Below are positions 7,684-16,850 of a DNA stretch of 43,675 nucleotides, piece by piece (positions within the stretch are counted from its first letter, which is position 1; each line of letters starts with the position of its first letter). The notes beneath the pieces were generated by a model. That model saw only the letters and a program-made list of their open reading frames with translations, did no database searches and was not told the DNA's origin. Source of the DNA: Geobacteraceae bacterium (lineage in GTDB: Bacteria; Desulfobacterota; Desulfuromonadia; Desulfuromonadales; Geopsychrobacteraceae); the NCBI GenBank assembly GCA_007125165.1, contig SLDV01000111.1, positions 1-43,675 on the forward strand. The letters are read 5' to 3'. The position numbers and the translations under genes are program-made.

Positions 7684-8625
7684 TCAGAAGTCGCAGGTAC
7701 GGGTTATTGTACCCCCGTAGTAATGACCCTGCTGCGTTTCACGCCGTTCAAATTCCGCATCAATTGCATTAAGCACTTCCCATTTGTTCAGTGACCACGC
7801 CGGGGCCAGCAGCAGCTCGCGCGGGCCATCGCCGGTCAGGCGTTGAATCAGGGTGTCGGGCGACAATCGCTCCAGCACATCGACGACCATCGTCACGTAT
7901 TCTTCCATCTCCAGAGTAGTGACCTCTCCAGCGAGATAACTGTCACCCAGCGGTGTGCCGCGCAGAACATGGAGCAGGTGAAGCTTGATACCGTCGATTT
8001 CGAGGCGGGCCATTTCAGCGGCTGTTTCAAGAATATCTTCCCGGCTTTCACCCGGCAAACCAAGGATCAGGTGGACACAGACGCGCAAGCCGCGCTCTTT
8101 GGCACGCCGGTAGGCATCAAGAAAACAGGCGTAATCATGGCCGCGGTGCAGATAGTTGAGGGTCCGGTCATGGCAGCTTTGCAGTCCCAGTTCCAGCCAG
8201 AAATAGGTACGCTGATGATATTCTGCCAGCAGATCAAGAACCGGATCGGCAACACAGTCGGGACGGGTACCAACGGCAAGCCCGACGACGTTCGAAACGG
8301 CGAGGGCCTGATTGTAGCAGCTCCGCAATTGTTCAATCGGAGCGAAGGTGTTGGAGTAGGGTTGAAAATAGGCAACAAACCATTTGGCCCGGTACTTGCG
8401 TTGCATCAGCTCCTTTGCTTGTTCGAGTTGTTCAGCAATACCGACATGGCGGGCAATGCCGACTGCGGCCGAGCCGGAACTGTCACAAAAAATACAGCCA
8501 TCGATATCTCGCCCGTTTGACCGGTTGGGGCAGCCAAAACCGGCATCAACAGAGATTTTGTGGGTCCGGCCACCAAAGCGGTGTTTGAGGTAGGTTGAGT
8601 AGAGGTTTATCTGTTTTCTGTGCAT
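7684..8625 (-). CDS. TIGR01212-family radical SAM protein (YhcC-like)
   Basis: 313 residues from the ATG at 8625, placing the Fe-S motif about 32 residues in, as in E. coli YhcC; an upstream in-frame ATG at 8679 adds 18 non-conserved residues. The start region YSTYLKHRFGGRTHKISVDAG is followed by CPNRSNGRDIDGCIFC, holding the three cysteines of the radical SAM [4Fe-4S] cluster in the spaced form typical of this family. Later motifs LGLQSCHDRTLNYLHRGHD and HLILGLPGESREDILETA match the radical SAM barrel. The substrate is not known to me. No partner gene adjoins it. Confidence 0.9.
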   Translation of the reverse strand: MHRKQINLYSTYLKHRFGGRTHKISVDAGFGCPNRSNGRDIDGCIFCDSSGSAAVGIARHVGIAEQLEQAKELMQRKYRAKWFVAYFQPYSNTFAPIEQLRSCYNQALAVSNVVGLAVGTRPDCVADPVLDLLAEYHQRTYFWLELGLQSCHDRTLNYLHRGHDYACFLDAYRRAKERGLRVCVHLILGLPGESREDILETAAEMARLEIDGIKLHLLHVLRGTPLGDSYLAGEVTTLEMEEYVTMVVDVLERLSPDTLIQRLTGDGPRELLLAPAWSLNKWEVLNAIDAEFERRETQQGHYYGGTITRTCDF

Positions 8626-8758
8626 GGTCGCAACTATGCCGGAACAGGTGGTACAGGGCAAGCCGATTATGGTGCGCATGCAGTAAAATCGAGGGATTCA
8701 GTTACATCTTGGCGAAAAAATTGATACACTCTCTTAAAAATTGATCTGATCAGCACTG

Positions 8759-8893
8759 ATCTTCCGCCTGAACCCTTCTTCTGGGGGAGAAGGTGGCTGA
8801 AAGCCGGATGAGGGGGCTTGAAATGGTCAAAACCTCCCCCTCACCCTGGCCCTCTCCCTCAGGGAGAGGGAAAAATATGTGTCAACAGAAGAT
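8759..8893. repeat. MITE-like dispersed repeat, copy 3 (longest), upstream of the GH57 gene
   Basis: The ends read ATCTTCCG on the left and CAGAAGAT on the right. From left to right it holds CCCTTCTTCTGGGGGAGAAGG, GTGGCTGAAAGCCGGATGAG, GGGGCTTGAAATGGTCAAAA and a CCCTCTCCCTCAGGGAGAGGG hairpin. Blocks match copy 2 in reverse orientation and copy 1. It fills much of the 339-base gap between the divergent YhcC-like and GH57 genes, and a translated frame through it gives a spurious PPPHPGPLPQGEG peptide. Confidence 0.8.
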
Positions 8894-8964
8894 TGGCTAT
8901 AGTCAGAAAAATTGATGGGCGGCAAATAGCCACAATGATAGCGCCTGCGTGTAAAAGGACTGAC

Positions 8965-11106
8965 ATGACCCCCCAAAACAGCACTGATGAATCCTTATCC
9001 CCTCTGAACGTCTGCATTCTGTGGCATATGCATCAACCTGATTATCGTGATCCGGTCGGTGGTCAGACTCTGCTTCCCTGGACCTGGCTGCACGGTCTCA
9101 AAGATTACGGTGAAATGCTCGAAACCGTAGCCCAGACCAGGGCCAGGGTAACAATCAACCTGGTTCCTTCCCTGCTTGAGCAGCTCGAACGATATGCCAC
9201 CGACAAAGACCAGGATCGCTGGCTCGAGTTGATTGCCCGTCCTGCTGATAAATTATCGAGTGCAGAGCGACAATTCGTGGTGGAACAGTTTTTTTCCGTA
9301 AACATTGATACCCACATACTGCCGAATCGGCGTTACCAGCAGCTCTATCTTCAGCGCGGGAGTCTGGAGCCAAGCGCCGAGAGTTTCAGTGACCAGGATA
9401 TTCTTGATCTGCAGGTCTGTTTTCTGCTCGCCTGGACCGGCTATCATCTCCGCCGGCGCTCATCTCTGGTGGGCTCCCTGCTGGATCGGGGCGGCCTCTA
9501 TCACGAAGAACACAAGCAGCAACTGATTGTTGTTTGCAAAGAGGAAATTGCCCGGATTATCGATTTCCATCGTGAATTGGAAAGTGAGGGGCTGATTGAA
9601 ATCACTGTCACACCCTATGCCCATCCGATTCTGCCGTTGCTGTGCAATCTGCAGACAGCCTGGGAGCCTTCTCCCGGCTTGCCGCTGCCGGCTGCCGACT
9701 TCCGTCATCCGGACGACGCCCGTCTGCAGGTTCGTGAAGGATTGCGGACGGCAGAGCGGTTTTTCGGCAAACGCCGCCGCGGCATGTGGCCGGCTGAAGG
9801 GGGGGTGAGTCACGAAGCGGTGCTTCTCATGCAGGAAGAGGGCGCCCTGTGGGCGGCTACCGACGAGGATATTCTGGCGCGCAGTCTTGACGGTGGATTG
9901 CGCGATCGCAGTCGTCTCTATCGGTTTTATGAATACGAAGGTCTGCCCCTGATTTTCCGTGATCGTGAACTGTCCGACCGTATAGGTTTTCTTTACGCTA
10001 CCTGGAAAGCATCAGAAGCGGTAGCCGACATCAAGCAGCGACTGCGTCAGATTGCCCGTATGACCCCCGGGGGTACGGTGGCCATCATCCTCGACGGAGA
10101 AAACTGCTGGGAGCGCTATGCTGACAATGGTTACCCGTTTTTACGCGATCTTTATCAGATGCTCCATAAGGACCCCCTGTTCGACATGACAACCATCAGT
10201 GCCGCCCTGGAACAGAGCACACCGGAACCTCTTGCACGCCTGGCCTCCGGATCCTGGATCCGTGGCGATTTTACCACCTGGATCGGTCATCCTGAAGATA
10301 ACGCCGCCTGGCAGATGCTCTATCAGGCCCGCAAGGATACCATCACGGACGAAGTAGAAAAAGCCCTGGCCAACCCCGATGAACCTTTAAGTGGTCTGGT
10401 GCAGGAGTTGCTGCGGGCCGAAGGCAGTGACTGGTTCTGGTGGTTCGGCGACGAACACTCGAGCCTTCAGGCGGATATTTTTGATCGCCTGTTCCGTCTT
10501 CATCTGGAAGGGATGTATCATCTCAAGGGCTTGTCGGTGCCGGCGGCGGTTCAACAGAGAATCAAACCCGGAGTGCGCAGGGTTATCAGTGGATACGAGC
10601 CCTCTGCCTGCTTCACGCCCCATATTGACGGGCGGGTTGGTGATTATTTCGAATGGCTCGCCACCGGCTGTATCGACCTGGCGGTCGGCGGGGCCATGTA
10701 CAGCGGTCGTGAGGGTCTGCAGCATCTCTACTATGGTTACGATAGTGATAACCTTTACTTTCGCATCGATCAGCCTGATCTGCTCAGACGACTGTGTGGT
10801 AAAGACGGCTACTTTGAGTTGCGGTTGAATGGCAGTGGTGTATTTCATGTCTGTTTCAATTTTACCGCTAACAAGGTCAAAATACTGGTCGACGGCAAGC
10901 AGGTTCCCGGAGGCGAGGGAGCCTGTGACAAGATTCTTGAGCTCGCGGTGCCGATCGACTTATTGCAGTTGGAGCAGGGGAAAAGTATCCGTGTGAGCTG
11001 TCATGCTATTCGGCAGCAACGGGAGAATGGTCGCTGGCCAACAGAAGGATATGCGATTTTGTGCTATCGCGGCAGCGCTCTTGATGAAGAAAACTGGTCG
11101 GTTTAA
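8965..11106 (+). CDS. Glycoside hydrolase family 57 protein (alpha-amylase/pullulanase-like)
   Basis: 713 residues from the ATG at 8965, which has AAGGA 6 bases upstream. A longer frame from 8818 is rejected because its first 49 codons run through a dispersed repeat. GH57 motifs are in order: VCILWHMHQPDYRDP (residues 12-26), PYAHPILPLL, GMWPAEGGVS with the nucleophile at E278, and IILDGENCWE with the general acid at D377. The WPAEG/DGEN forms resemble the amylopullulanase-type branch. The C-terminal 250 residues look like a beta-rich carbohydrate-handling domain. No signal peptide is seen, so it should act on cytoplasmic alpha-glucan. It heads the cluster galT, GH13/GlgA fusion. Exact bond specificity cannot be read from sequence. 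Confidence 0.93.
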   Translation: MTPQNSTDESLSPLNVCILWHMHQPDYRDPVGGQTLLPWTWLHGLKDYGEMLETVAQTRARVTINLVPSLLEQLERYATDKDQDRWLELIARPADKLSSAERQFVVEQFFSVNIDTHILPNRRYQQLYLQRGSLEPSAESFSDQDILDLQVCFLLAWTGYHLRRRSSLVGSLLDRGGLYHEEHKQQLIVVCKEEIARIIDFHRELESEGLIEITVTPYAHPILPLLCNLQTAWEPSPGLPLPAADFRHPDDARLQVREGLRTAERFFGKRRRGMWPAEGGVSHEAVLLMQEEGALWAATDEDILARSLDGGLRDRSRLYRFYEYEGLPLIFRDRELSDRIGFLYATWKASEAVADIKQRLRQIARMTPGGTVAIILDGENCWERYADNGYPFLRDLYQMLHKDPLFDMTTISAALEQSTPEPLARLASGSWIRGDFTTWIGHPEDNAAWQMLYQARKDTITDEVEKALANPDEPLSGLVQELLRAEGSDWFWWFGDEHSSLQADIFDRLFRLHLEGMYHLKGLSVPAAVQQRIKPGVRRVISGYEPSACFTPHIDGRVGDYFEWLATGCIDLAVGGAMYSGREGLQHLYYGYDSDNLYFRIDQPDLLRRLCGKDGYFELRLNGSGVFHVCFNFTANKVKILVDGKQVPGGEGACDKILELAVPIDLLQLEQGKSIRVSCHAIRQQRENGRWPTEGYAILCYRGSALDEENWSV

Positions 11107-11127
11107 CGGATTGAAAGGATAGATACT

Positions 11128-12204
11128 TTGTCTGAATTACGTTGGGATCCACTGAAGAACAGTTGGGTTATTATGACCCTTGGAGACAGCCGTCGCCCCC
11201 AGCAGTTTCTCCAGAAGCGCCTGGGCCCCTGTGATCCGCAGGGTTCTGACTATGAGCGCCTTCAGATGCAGGACGCGAACTGTCCCTTGTGCAGTGGCAA
11301 CGAGGGGCGTACCGCACCCGAGATCATTGCCTGTCGTCCGCAGGGGAGCGCTCCTAACGAGCCGGGCTGGAATGTGCGGGTGATCCCCAACAAGTTTCCG
11401 GCCTTACGGATTGAAGGTGTGCTGGAAAATCGAGCCGAAGGACTCTACGATCGGATGAACGGCATCGGCGCCCACGAACTGATCATCGAAACACCTGATC
11501 ACAACAAATCACTTGCCGATCTGACTGAAGCCGGGATAACCGATGTTCTCAAAGCCTATCGCTCCCGGATGCTTGATCTGCGCAAGGACAGTCGTTTTCG
11601 CTATATTTTTGTCTTCAAAAACCATGGTGTCGGCACCTCTTCCAACGTCTCCCACTCCCACTCCCAGTTGATGGCAGTGCCTCTGGTGCCACCGCTTATT
11701 GCCAACGAGTTGGAATACTGCCGCCGGCACTTTCAGCAGAAAGAACGCTGCCTGGTCTGTGACCTGATCCGCCAGGAACAGCAGAGCAAGTCACGTATTG
11801 TCAGCGATGACGGTAATTTCATTGTTTATGCCCCTTACGCATCGCGTTTTCCCTTTGAGCTGATGGTTGCTCCTTTGACCCATCATCATGATTTTGCCCA
11901 GCAGAGTGACCAGCAACTGCAATTTTTAGCCAGAACCTTGCGCGATATTCTGCGGCGGTTGCGCTCAACCCTCAGGGATCCGGCTTATTCCCTGATATTG
12001 CACAGTTCTCCACCACGGCATGCGCGTATGGGGCGTCCCGACTATTGGGAATCTCTACCTTATGATTATCACTGGCATATTGAGCTGGCTCCCAAGCTGA
12101 CGCGTCTGACCGGTTTTGAATGGGGTTACGGTTTTCACACCAATCCAACCTCTCCGGAAGAAGCTGCGGAGTTTCTCCGCAGCGCCGAACCGGAGTCTGA
12201 ATAA
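11128..12204 (+). CDS. galT: Galactose-1-phosphate uridylyltransferase-like protein
   Basis: 358 residues from a TTG with AAAGGA about 8 bases upstream. The start SELRWDPLKNSWVIMTLGDSRRP is typical of GalT, and CPLCSGNEGRTAPEI carries the CxxC zinc site. The HIT-like active site is HSHSQ at residues 176-180, with H178 as the expected nucleotidylated residue. A second half repeats the fold, with HSSPPR and YHWHIELAPKL. Classical GalT exchanges UMP between UDP-glucose and galactose-1-phosphate. In bacteria with this glycogen-linked context it might serve hexose-phosphate or ADP-glucose turnover instead, which is inference. The stop TAA shares its last base with the ATG of the next gene, a sign of translational coupling. 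Confidence 0.9.
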   Translation: MSELRWDPLKNSWVIMTLGDSRRPQQFLQKRLGPCDPQGSDYERLQMQDANCPLCSGNEGRTAPEIIACRPQGSAPNEPGWNVRVIPNKFPALRIEGVLENRAEGLYDRMNGIGAHELIIETPDHNKSLADLTEAGITDVLKAYRSRMLDLRKDSRFRYIFVFKNHGVGTSSNVSHSHSQLMAVPLVPPLIANELEYCRRHFQQKERCLVCDLIRQEQQSKSRIVSDDGNFIVYAPYASRFPFELMVAPLTHHHDFAQQSDQQLQFLARTLRDILRRLRSTLRDPAYSLILHSSPPRHARMGRPDYWESLPYDYHWHIELAPKLTRLTGFEWGYGFHTNPTSPEEAAEFLRSAEPESE

Positions 12205-15200
12205 TGACATCGCAAGAAACCTTTTCCCGGCGTCATTATCCGCTTGACCTCCATTGCAGTCGCAGGGTGTGGGATGCGACCGATCTGACCGGCTGCTTTC
12301 GTCGTGATCCACGACCTTCACGTACCTTCATGCGTCATCTGCTGGCCGATTTTTTGCGCCGTGATTCAGACGTTGCTGTCACCGCCGCCGAACTTGAGCT
12401 GCTGGCGGTACTGAATCAGGGGCTGCGAGAGGTGGCTGCCGATTTTTTGCGCCGCCGCCGCTGTCGGGTCTATCGGGGCAAACTGGAGATTGGTAATACC
12501 CACTTGTCCCTGCCGGGCCTGGACGCGAGCCTTGAGCACTTTATCGGTTTTTTTCCGGTTCTGCCACTGGAGTTGGAACCGGCTGAACCTGCGACTTATC
12601 TAGAGCAATTGAACGAGCGGGGCGAATGGATCGATCTGCTGCTTGAATTAATTCTGCTCTATGTCCAGAGTCATAATCCAGCGCTGGGCAGACCCCGTTC
12701 TCTGTTTGCTGCAGAAGAAGAGCAGTTGCGCCGGTTGAGTGCCTACGAGAAGCATCTGGCCCTGTTCGATCAGGCCCTGCCTGTTATCGATGACGGTTAT
12801 GCCGATCAGCCACAAACGCTACTGGCCCGGTTGCTTGATCCTCTGCGCAAGGGCAAGAACCTCTCCGCCCAGATTCAGTTGCTGCGTGACACCTGGGCAG
12901 ATCTGCTGCCAGCGGAATTGCTGGCCCGCATCGGCCTGGCTATCGAGCAGTTTCAGGTCGAAGGGCACAAGCGGGGCTTCCCCGGTCCGCCGGATGTCAC
13001 CCCCCTCGATCCGGCCGCCTACAGCACGGATCATGAATACGCAAGCTTTACCGCTGACCTGGCGTGGATGCCGCGCGCCGTACTGCTGGCCAAATCGGTC
13101 TACGTCTGGCTCGAGCAACTGTCACGGCGCTATCAGCGACCGATTTACAGCCTCGATCAGATTCCTGACGAGGAACTCGATGCTCTGGTCAATTACGGCT
13201 TTACCAGCCTGTGGTTGATCGGCATCTGGAAGCGTTCACAGGCGTCTCTTAAAGTCAAAAACCTCTGTGGCCAGCAGGATGTTGCTGCTTCAGCCTATGC
13301 CATCGATGACTACGTTATAGACGAAAAGCTCGGCGGCGAACCGGCCTTTGAGCAACTGCGTCATCGCTGCCTCCAGCGCGGGCTTGATCTGGCCTGTGAT
13401 GTAGTTACCAACCACACCGGTATAGAGTCGGCCTGGTTACGTGAACACCCTGACTGGTTCATCCAACTTCACTATCCTCCTTATCCCGGCTATCGCTTTA
13501 CCGGGCCGGATTTGAGCAGCAGTCCGGATTACAGCATTCAGATTGAGGACGGTTACTACGACAACAGTGAAGCGGCGGTGGTTTGTCGCTATCAGCACCG
13601 CCATAGCAGCGAGGTACGTTACATCTACCACGGTAACGATGGTACCCACCTGCCCTGGAACGATACTGTGCAGCTCAACTATCTTCTTGCCGATGTGCGA
13701 GAGGCGATGATTCAACTTATCATCCGCGTGGCGCAGCGTTTTCGCATTATCCGCTTTGACGCCGCCATGACCCTTGCCAAGCGGCACTTTCAACGCCTTT
13801 GGTATCCGCTGCCGGGTGCGGCTGGTGGCGTACCGTCACGCAGCGATCATGCCTTGAGCCAGGAGGAATTCAACCGTTATTTTCCGGTCGAATTCTGGCG
13901 TGAGCTGGTTGACCGGGTGCAGCTTGAAGTCCCCGACACCCTGCTGGTAGCCGAAGCTTTCTGGCTGATGGAAGGCTACTTTGTCCGTACCCTGGGGATG
14001 CATCGGGTTTACAACAGTGCTTTCATGAATATGCTGATGCAGGAGGAGAACGCTAAATACCGCCAGACCATCAAGAATATCCTGCAGTTTGACCCGGCGA
14101 TTCTGCAGCGCTTTGTCAATTTTATGAGTAATCCCGATGAGGAACCGGCTGTCGAACAGTTTGGCGATGGGGATAAATATTTCTGTGTTGCTACCATGCT
14201 AGCCACCATGCCCGGCCTGCCCATGTTCGGACATGGACAGATCGAGGGATTGCGTGAGAAGTACGGTATGGAGTATCTGGCGCCACGCTGGGACGAGCCG
14301 GTCGACCAGCCATTGCTTGCGCGCCACCGCGCCAGAATCTTTCCCCTGCTGCGTCAGCGTGCCCTGTTCAGCGGTGCGGAAGCGTTTCAACTGTATGACT
14401 TTGAATCGTTTTACGGGGTCGAAGAGGATGTCTTTGTTTACAGCAACCAGCTTGAACAGCTCCGGGTGCTGGTGATCTGTAATAACTCGGCCAAGGGCAT
14501 CACCGGGCGCATTGGTGCGCCGGTCGGCATGGCTGACCGTGCCGGGCGCGATGTCGTTGACGCTTGTGCCATTGACTGCAGTAGCGATTTTGTCGTTATA
14601 AGCGACCTGACGGACAACTTGCAGTATCTGCAACCGGCTGCTTCCTTGCGGCGGGGGGGCGAATTTCAGCTCGAGCCCTACAGCTTCCGAGTGTTTGGCG
14701 GTTTCGCCCCGCGTAAAGATGAAGATGGTCGCTGGCAGCGTCTCTGGCAGCAGTATGGTGATCGCGGCGTGCGCCACCTGTGGCTCGAGCATGACGGGCT
14801 GTTGCTTGAACCAGCATGGCCCCTGGTGGAAGAATTATTGACATTGCCGCAGCCGCAACGGGCCCGCCGACAGGTACGCCGATTGCTGACGGAGTTGGCG
14901 GCTATTTATGATTCACACCCTCTGGACAGGATGACAACCAGCTATTTACTGGAAGTTGCCACCCGTGGGAGATATACGGATATTCAGATCGATAGCGACG
15001 GGTACGCGGACTTTGCTGCTTTTCTGGATCAGGCCGACTCCGAAACCGGCTGGTTCCGATTGCTCGACCGGATCAGTAACCAGCGCAAACTGCGGGCATT
15101 GCTGGGGTGCCATTTTTATGATTATACCGACTGGTGTGTAAAGCAGGATATGGAACGCTTCTGCCTGGTGCTGTTGCAATATCAATTGTTCAGTCGCCGC

Positions 15201-16847
15201 GCGCAACTATCTGCTGATTTCCCTGCGTTGATCGATCTGGTCATCGCTTTCCTGCGCCGCATTGCCGGGCTCAAACGCACCGCTGAAAAAGTCGGCTATC
15301 GCACCGATCACCTGGTGGAGATGCTCGATCCGCAACCGGCGTTGGCAAAACCGTTGTCGGTCAAAGCTGAGGGGCTCAAGATTCTGTTCGTCGCCTCCGA
15401 GGCGGCTCCTTATGCCAAATCCGGCGGTCTGGCTGATGTCGCCGGATCCTTGCCCCGTGCCCTGCGTCTGCTTGGCCACGATGTACGGGTGGTGATACCG
15501 GCCTATCCACAGACTGAAAACGCGTCGGTGATTCCCCGTAAGGCGCCCCACAGCGTTGAAATTACTCTTGAAGGGGTCGCCAGGCGTGCGAGCTTGAAGC
15601 AGGCGGTTTTTGACGGAGTACCATACTGGTTCATCGATACCCCGGAGCTTTATCAACGCGATGGCCTGTATTCTGGTCCTGACGGCGATTACGCTGACAA
15701 TGGTCTGCGCTTTGGTTTTTTCTGTCGAGCATTGCTGGAAGCAGCACGCAGCACCGATTTTCAGCCTGATCTGATTCATCTGCATGACTGGCAGACCGGA
15801 CTGGTGCCGGTATTGCTAAAAACCAGTTACGGCAAGGATCCCTTCTTTGCCCATACGCGCACCCTGCTGACCATTCACAACCTCGGCTACCATGGTACCT
15901 TCCCGTTTTCCCTGCTGCGTCAACTGGAGCTGCCCGGAGATCTGACCAGCCCGGCGGCTCTGGAGTATTACGGCAATCTGTCCCTGCTCAAAGGCGGTAT
16001 CGTCTTCTCCGATCTGGTTAATACCGTATCACCAACCTACTGCCGCGAAATCCAGACAGAGGATCAGGGCTATGGCCTTGACGGGTTGCTGCGCGAGCGT
16101 AGCGCGCATCTCCACGGTATTCTCAATGCCCTTGACGATCGTATCTGGAATCCCGCCCATGACCCGGCGTTGCCGCATAACTACTCTGTGCGTCAGCTCA
16201 AGAACAAATGGAAGTGCAAAGCCCTGTTACAGCAGGAACTGGGGCTGGAAGTCAGGGCGGATATGCCGCTGGTGGTGGTGATCAGCCGTCTGGATCGACA
16301 GAAGGGAGTCAATCTGATCGAGAGTATCTGGCCTCAGTTGCTGGAACGTCCCCTGCAGTTTGCCCTGCTCGGTTCAGGCACCCCCGACGCCATGCGTTTC
16401 TGGCGGGAGCGTCAGGGGGTAAATCCGGAGCAGGTTTCGATCAATCTGACCTTCAACGAGGGACTTTCGCGGCGGTTGTACGCAGCGGCTGATCTGTTGC
16501 TGGTCCCGAGCCTGTACGAGCCCTGCGGTCTGACCCAGATGATCGCGCTGAAATACGGTGCCCTGCCTCTGGTGCGTCGTACCGGTGGGTTGGCAGATAC
16601 CGTTGTCGACATTGACGAACATCCTGCCGGCGGTAACGGTTTTGTGTTTGACCATTTTGACCCCTGGGTGTTGCTCGATACCATCGACCGGGCGCTGCGT
16701 CATTACAACGAGCCGGATATCTGGACCAAGCTGATCAAGCGCGGCATGCGTCAGGATTTCAGTTGGGCACCATCAGCGCGGGAATATCTCAGGCTCTACC
16801 AGCGTATGACCGGAAGGCAGGTTGCTCGGGAGGAAGTAAGGGGGTAG
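12204..16847 (+). CDS. glgA: Fusion of a GH13-type alpha-amylase domain and a GT5 glycogen synthase
   Basis: 1547 residues in one uninterrupted frame. Residues ~1-290 are helical and unassigned. Residues ~300-780 form a GH13 barrel: DVVTNHTG (region I, about 400), IIRFDAAM with nucleophile D519, VAEAF with acid/base E584, and SNPDE with D645, so the triad looks intact. Residues ~790-1050 are an unassigned linker region. Residues ~1057-1547 are a full-length glycogen synthase: LKILFVASEAAPYAKSGGLADV carries the ADP-glucose KxGG loop, with LIHLHDWQTG, VISRLDRQKGV, and VPSLYEPCGLTQMIALKYG. The polypeptide could both trim or transfer and elongate alpha-1,4-glucan. It overlaps galT by one base and is followed 3 bases later by the flavocytochrome gene. 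Separate proteins are the rule elsewhere. Confidence 0.92.
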   Translation: MTSQETFSRRHYPLDLHCSRRVWDATDLTGCFRRDPRPSRTFMRHLLADFLRRDSDVAVTAAELELLAVLNQGLREVAADFLRRRRCRVYRGKLEIGNTHLSLPGLDASLEHFIGFFPVLPLELEPAEPATYLEQLNERGEWIDLLLELILLYVQSHNPALGRPRSLFAAEEEQLRRLSAYEKHLALFDQALPVIDDGYADQPQTLLARLLDPLRKGKNLSAQIQLLRDTWADLLPAELLARIGLAIEQFQVEGHKRGFPGPPDVTPLDPAAYSTDHEYASFTADLAWMPRAVLLAKSVYVWLEQLSRRYQRPIYSLDQIPDEELDALVNYGFTSLWLIGIWKRSQASLKVKNLCGQQDVAASAYAIDDYVIDEKLGGEPAFEQLRHRCLQRGLDLACDVVTNHTGIESAWLREHPDWFIQLHYPPYPGYRFTGPDLSSSPDYSIQIEDGYYDNSEAAVVCRYQHRHSSEVRYIYHGNDGTHLPWNDTVQLNYLLADVREAMIQLIIRVAQRFRIIRFDAAMTLAKRHFQRLWYPLPGAAGGVPSRSDHALSQEEFNRYFPVEFWRELVDRVQLEVPDTLLVAEAFWLMEGYFVRTLGMHRVYNSAFMNMLMQEENAKYRQTIKNILQFDPAILQRFVNFMSNPDEEPAVEQFGDGDKYFCVATMLATMPGLPMFGHGQIEGLREKYGMEYLAPRWDEPVDQPLLARHRARIFPLLRQRALFSGAEAFQLYDFESFYGVEEDVFVYSNQLEQLRVLVICNNSAKGITGRIGAPVGMADRAGRDVVDACAIDCSSDFVVISDLTDNLQYLQPAASLRRGGEFQLEPYSFRVFGGFAPRKDEDGRWQRLWQQYGDRGVRHLWLEHDGLLLEPAWPLVEELLTLPQPQRARRQVRRLLTELAAIYDSHPLDRMTTSYLLEVATRGRYTDIQIDSDGYADFAAFLDQADSETGWFRLLDRISNQRKLRALLGCHFYDYTDWCVKQDMERFCLVLLQYQLFSRRAQLSADFPALIDLVIAFLRRIAGLKRTAEKVGYRTDHLVEMLDPQPALAKPLSVKAEGLKILFVASEAAPYAKSGGLADVAGSLPRALRLLGHDVRVVIPAYPQTENASVIPRKAPHSVEITLEGVARRASLKQAVFDGVPYWFIDTPELYQRDGLYSGPDGDYADNGLRFGFFCRALLEAARSTDFQPDLIHLHDWQTGLVPVLLKTSYGKDPFFAHTRTLLTIHNLGYHGTFPFSLLRQLELPGDLTSPAALEYYGNLSLLKGGIVFSDLVNTVSPTYCREIQTEDQGYGLDGLLRERSAHLHGILNALDDRIWNPAHDPALPHNYSVRQLKNKWKCKALLQQELGLEVRADMPLVVVISRLDRQKGVNLIESIWPQLLERPLQFALLGSGTPDAMRFWRERQGVNPEQVSINLTFNEGLSRRLYAAADLLLVPSLYEPCGLTQMIALKYGALPLVRRTGGLADTVVDIDEHPAGGNGFVFDHFDPWVLLDTIDRALRHYNEPDIWTKLIKRGMRQDFSWAPSAREYLRLYQRMTGRQVAREEVRG

Positions 16848-16850
16848 CTG

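Noticed and set aside
8818-8964. N-terminal extension of the GH57 gene
   Set aside because: It is the translation of a dispersed repeat; the start at 8965 has a ribosome site and fits the family.
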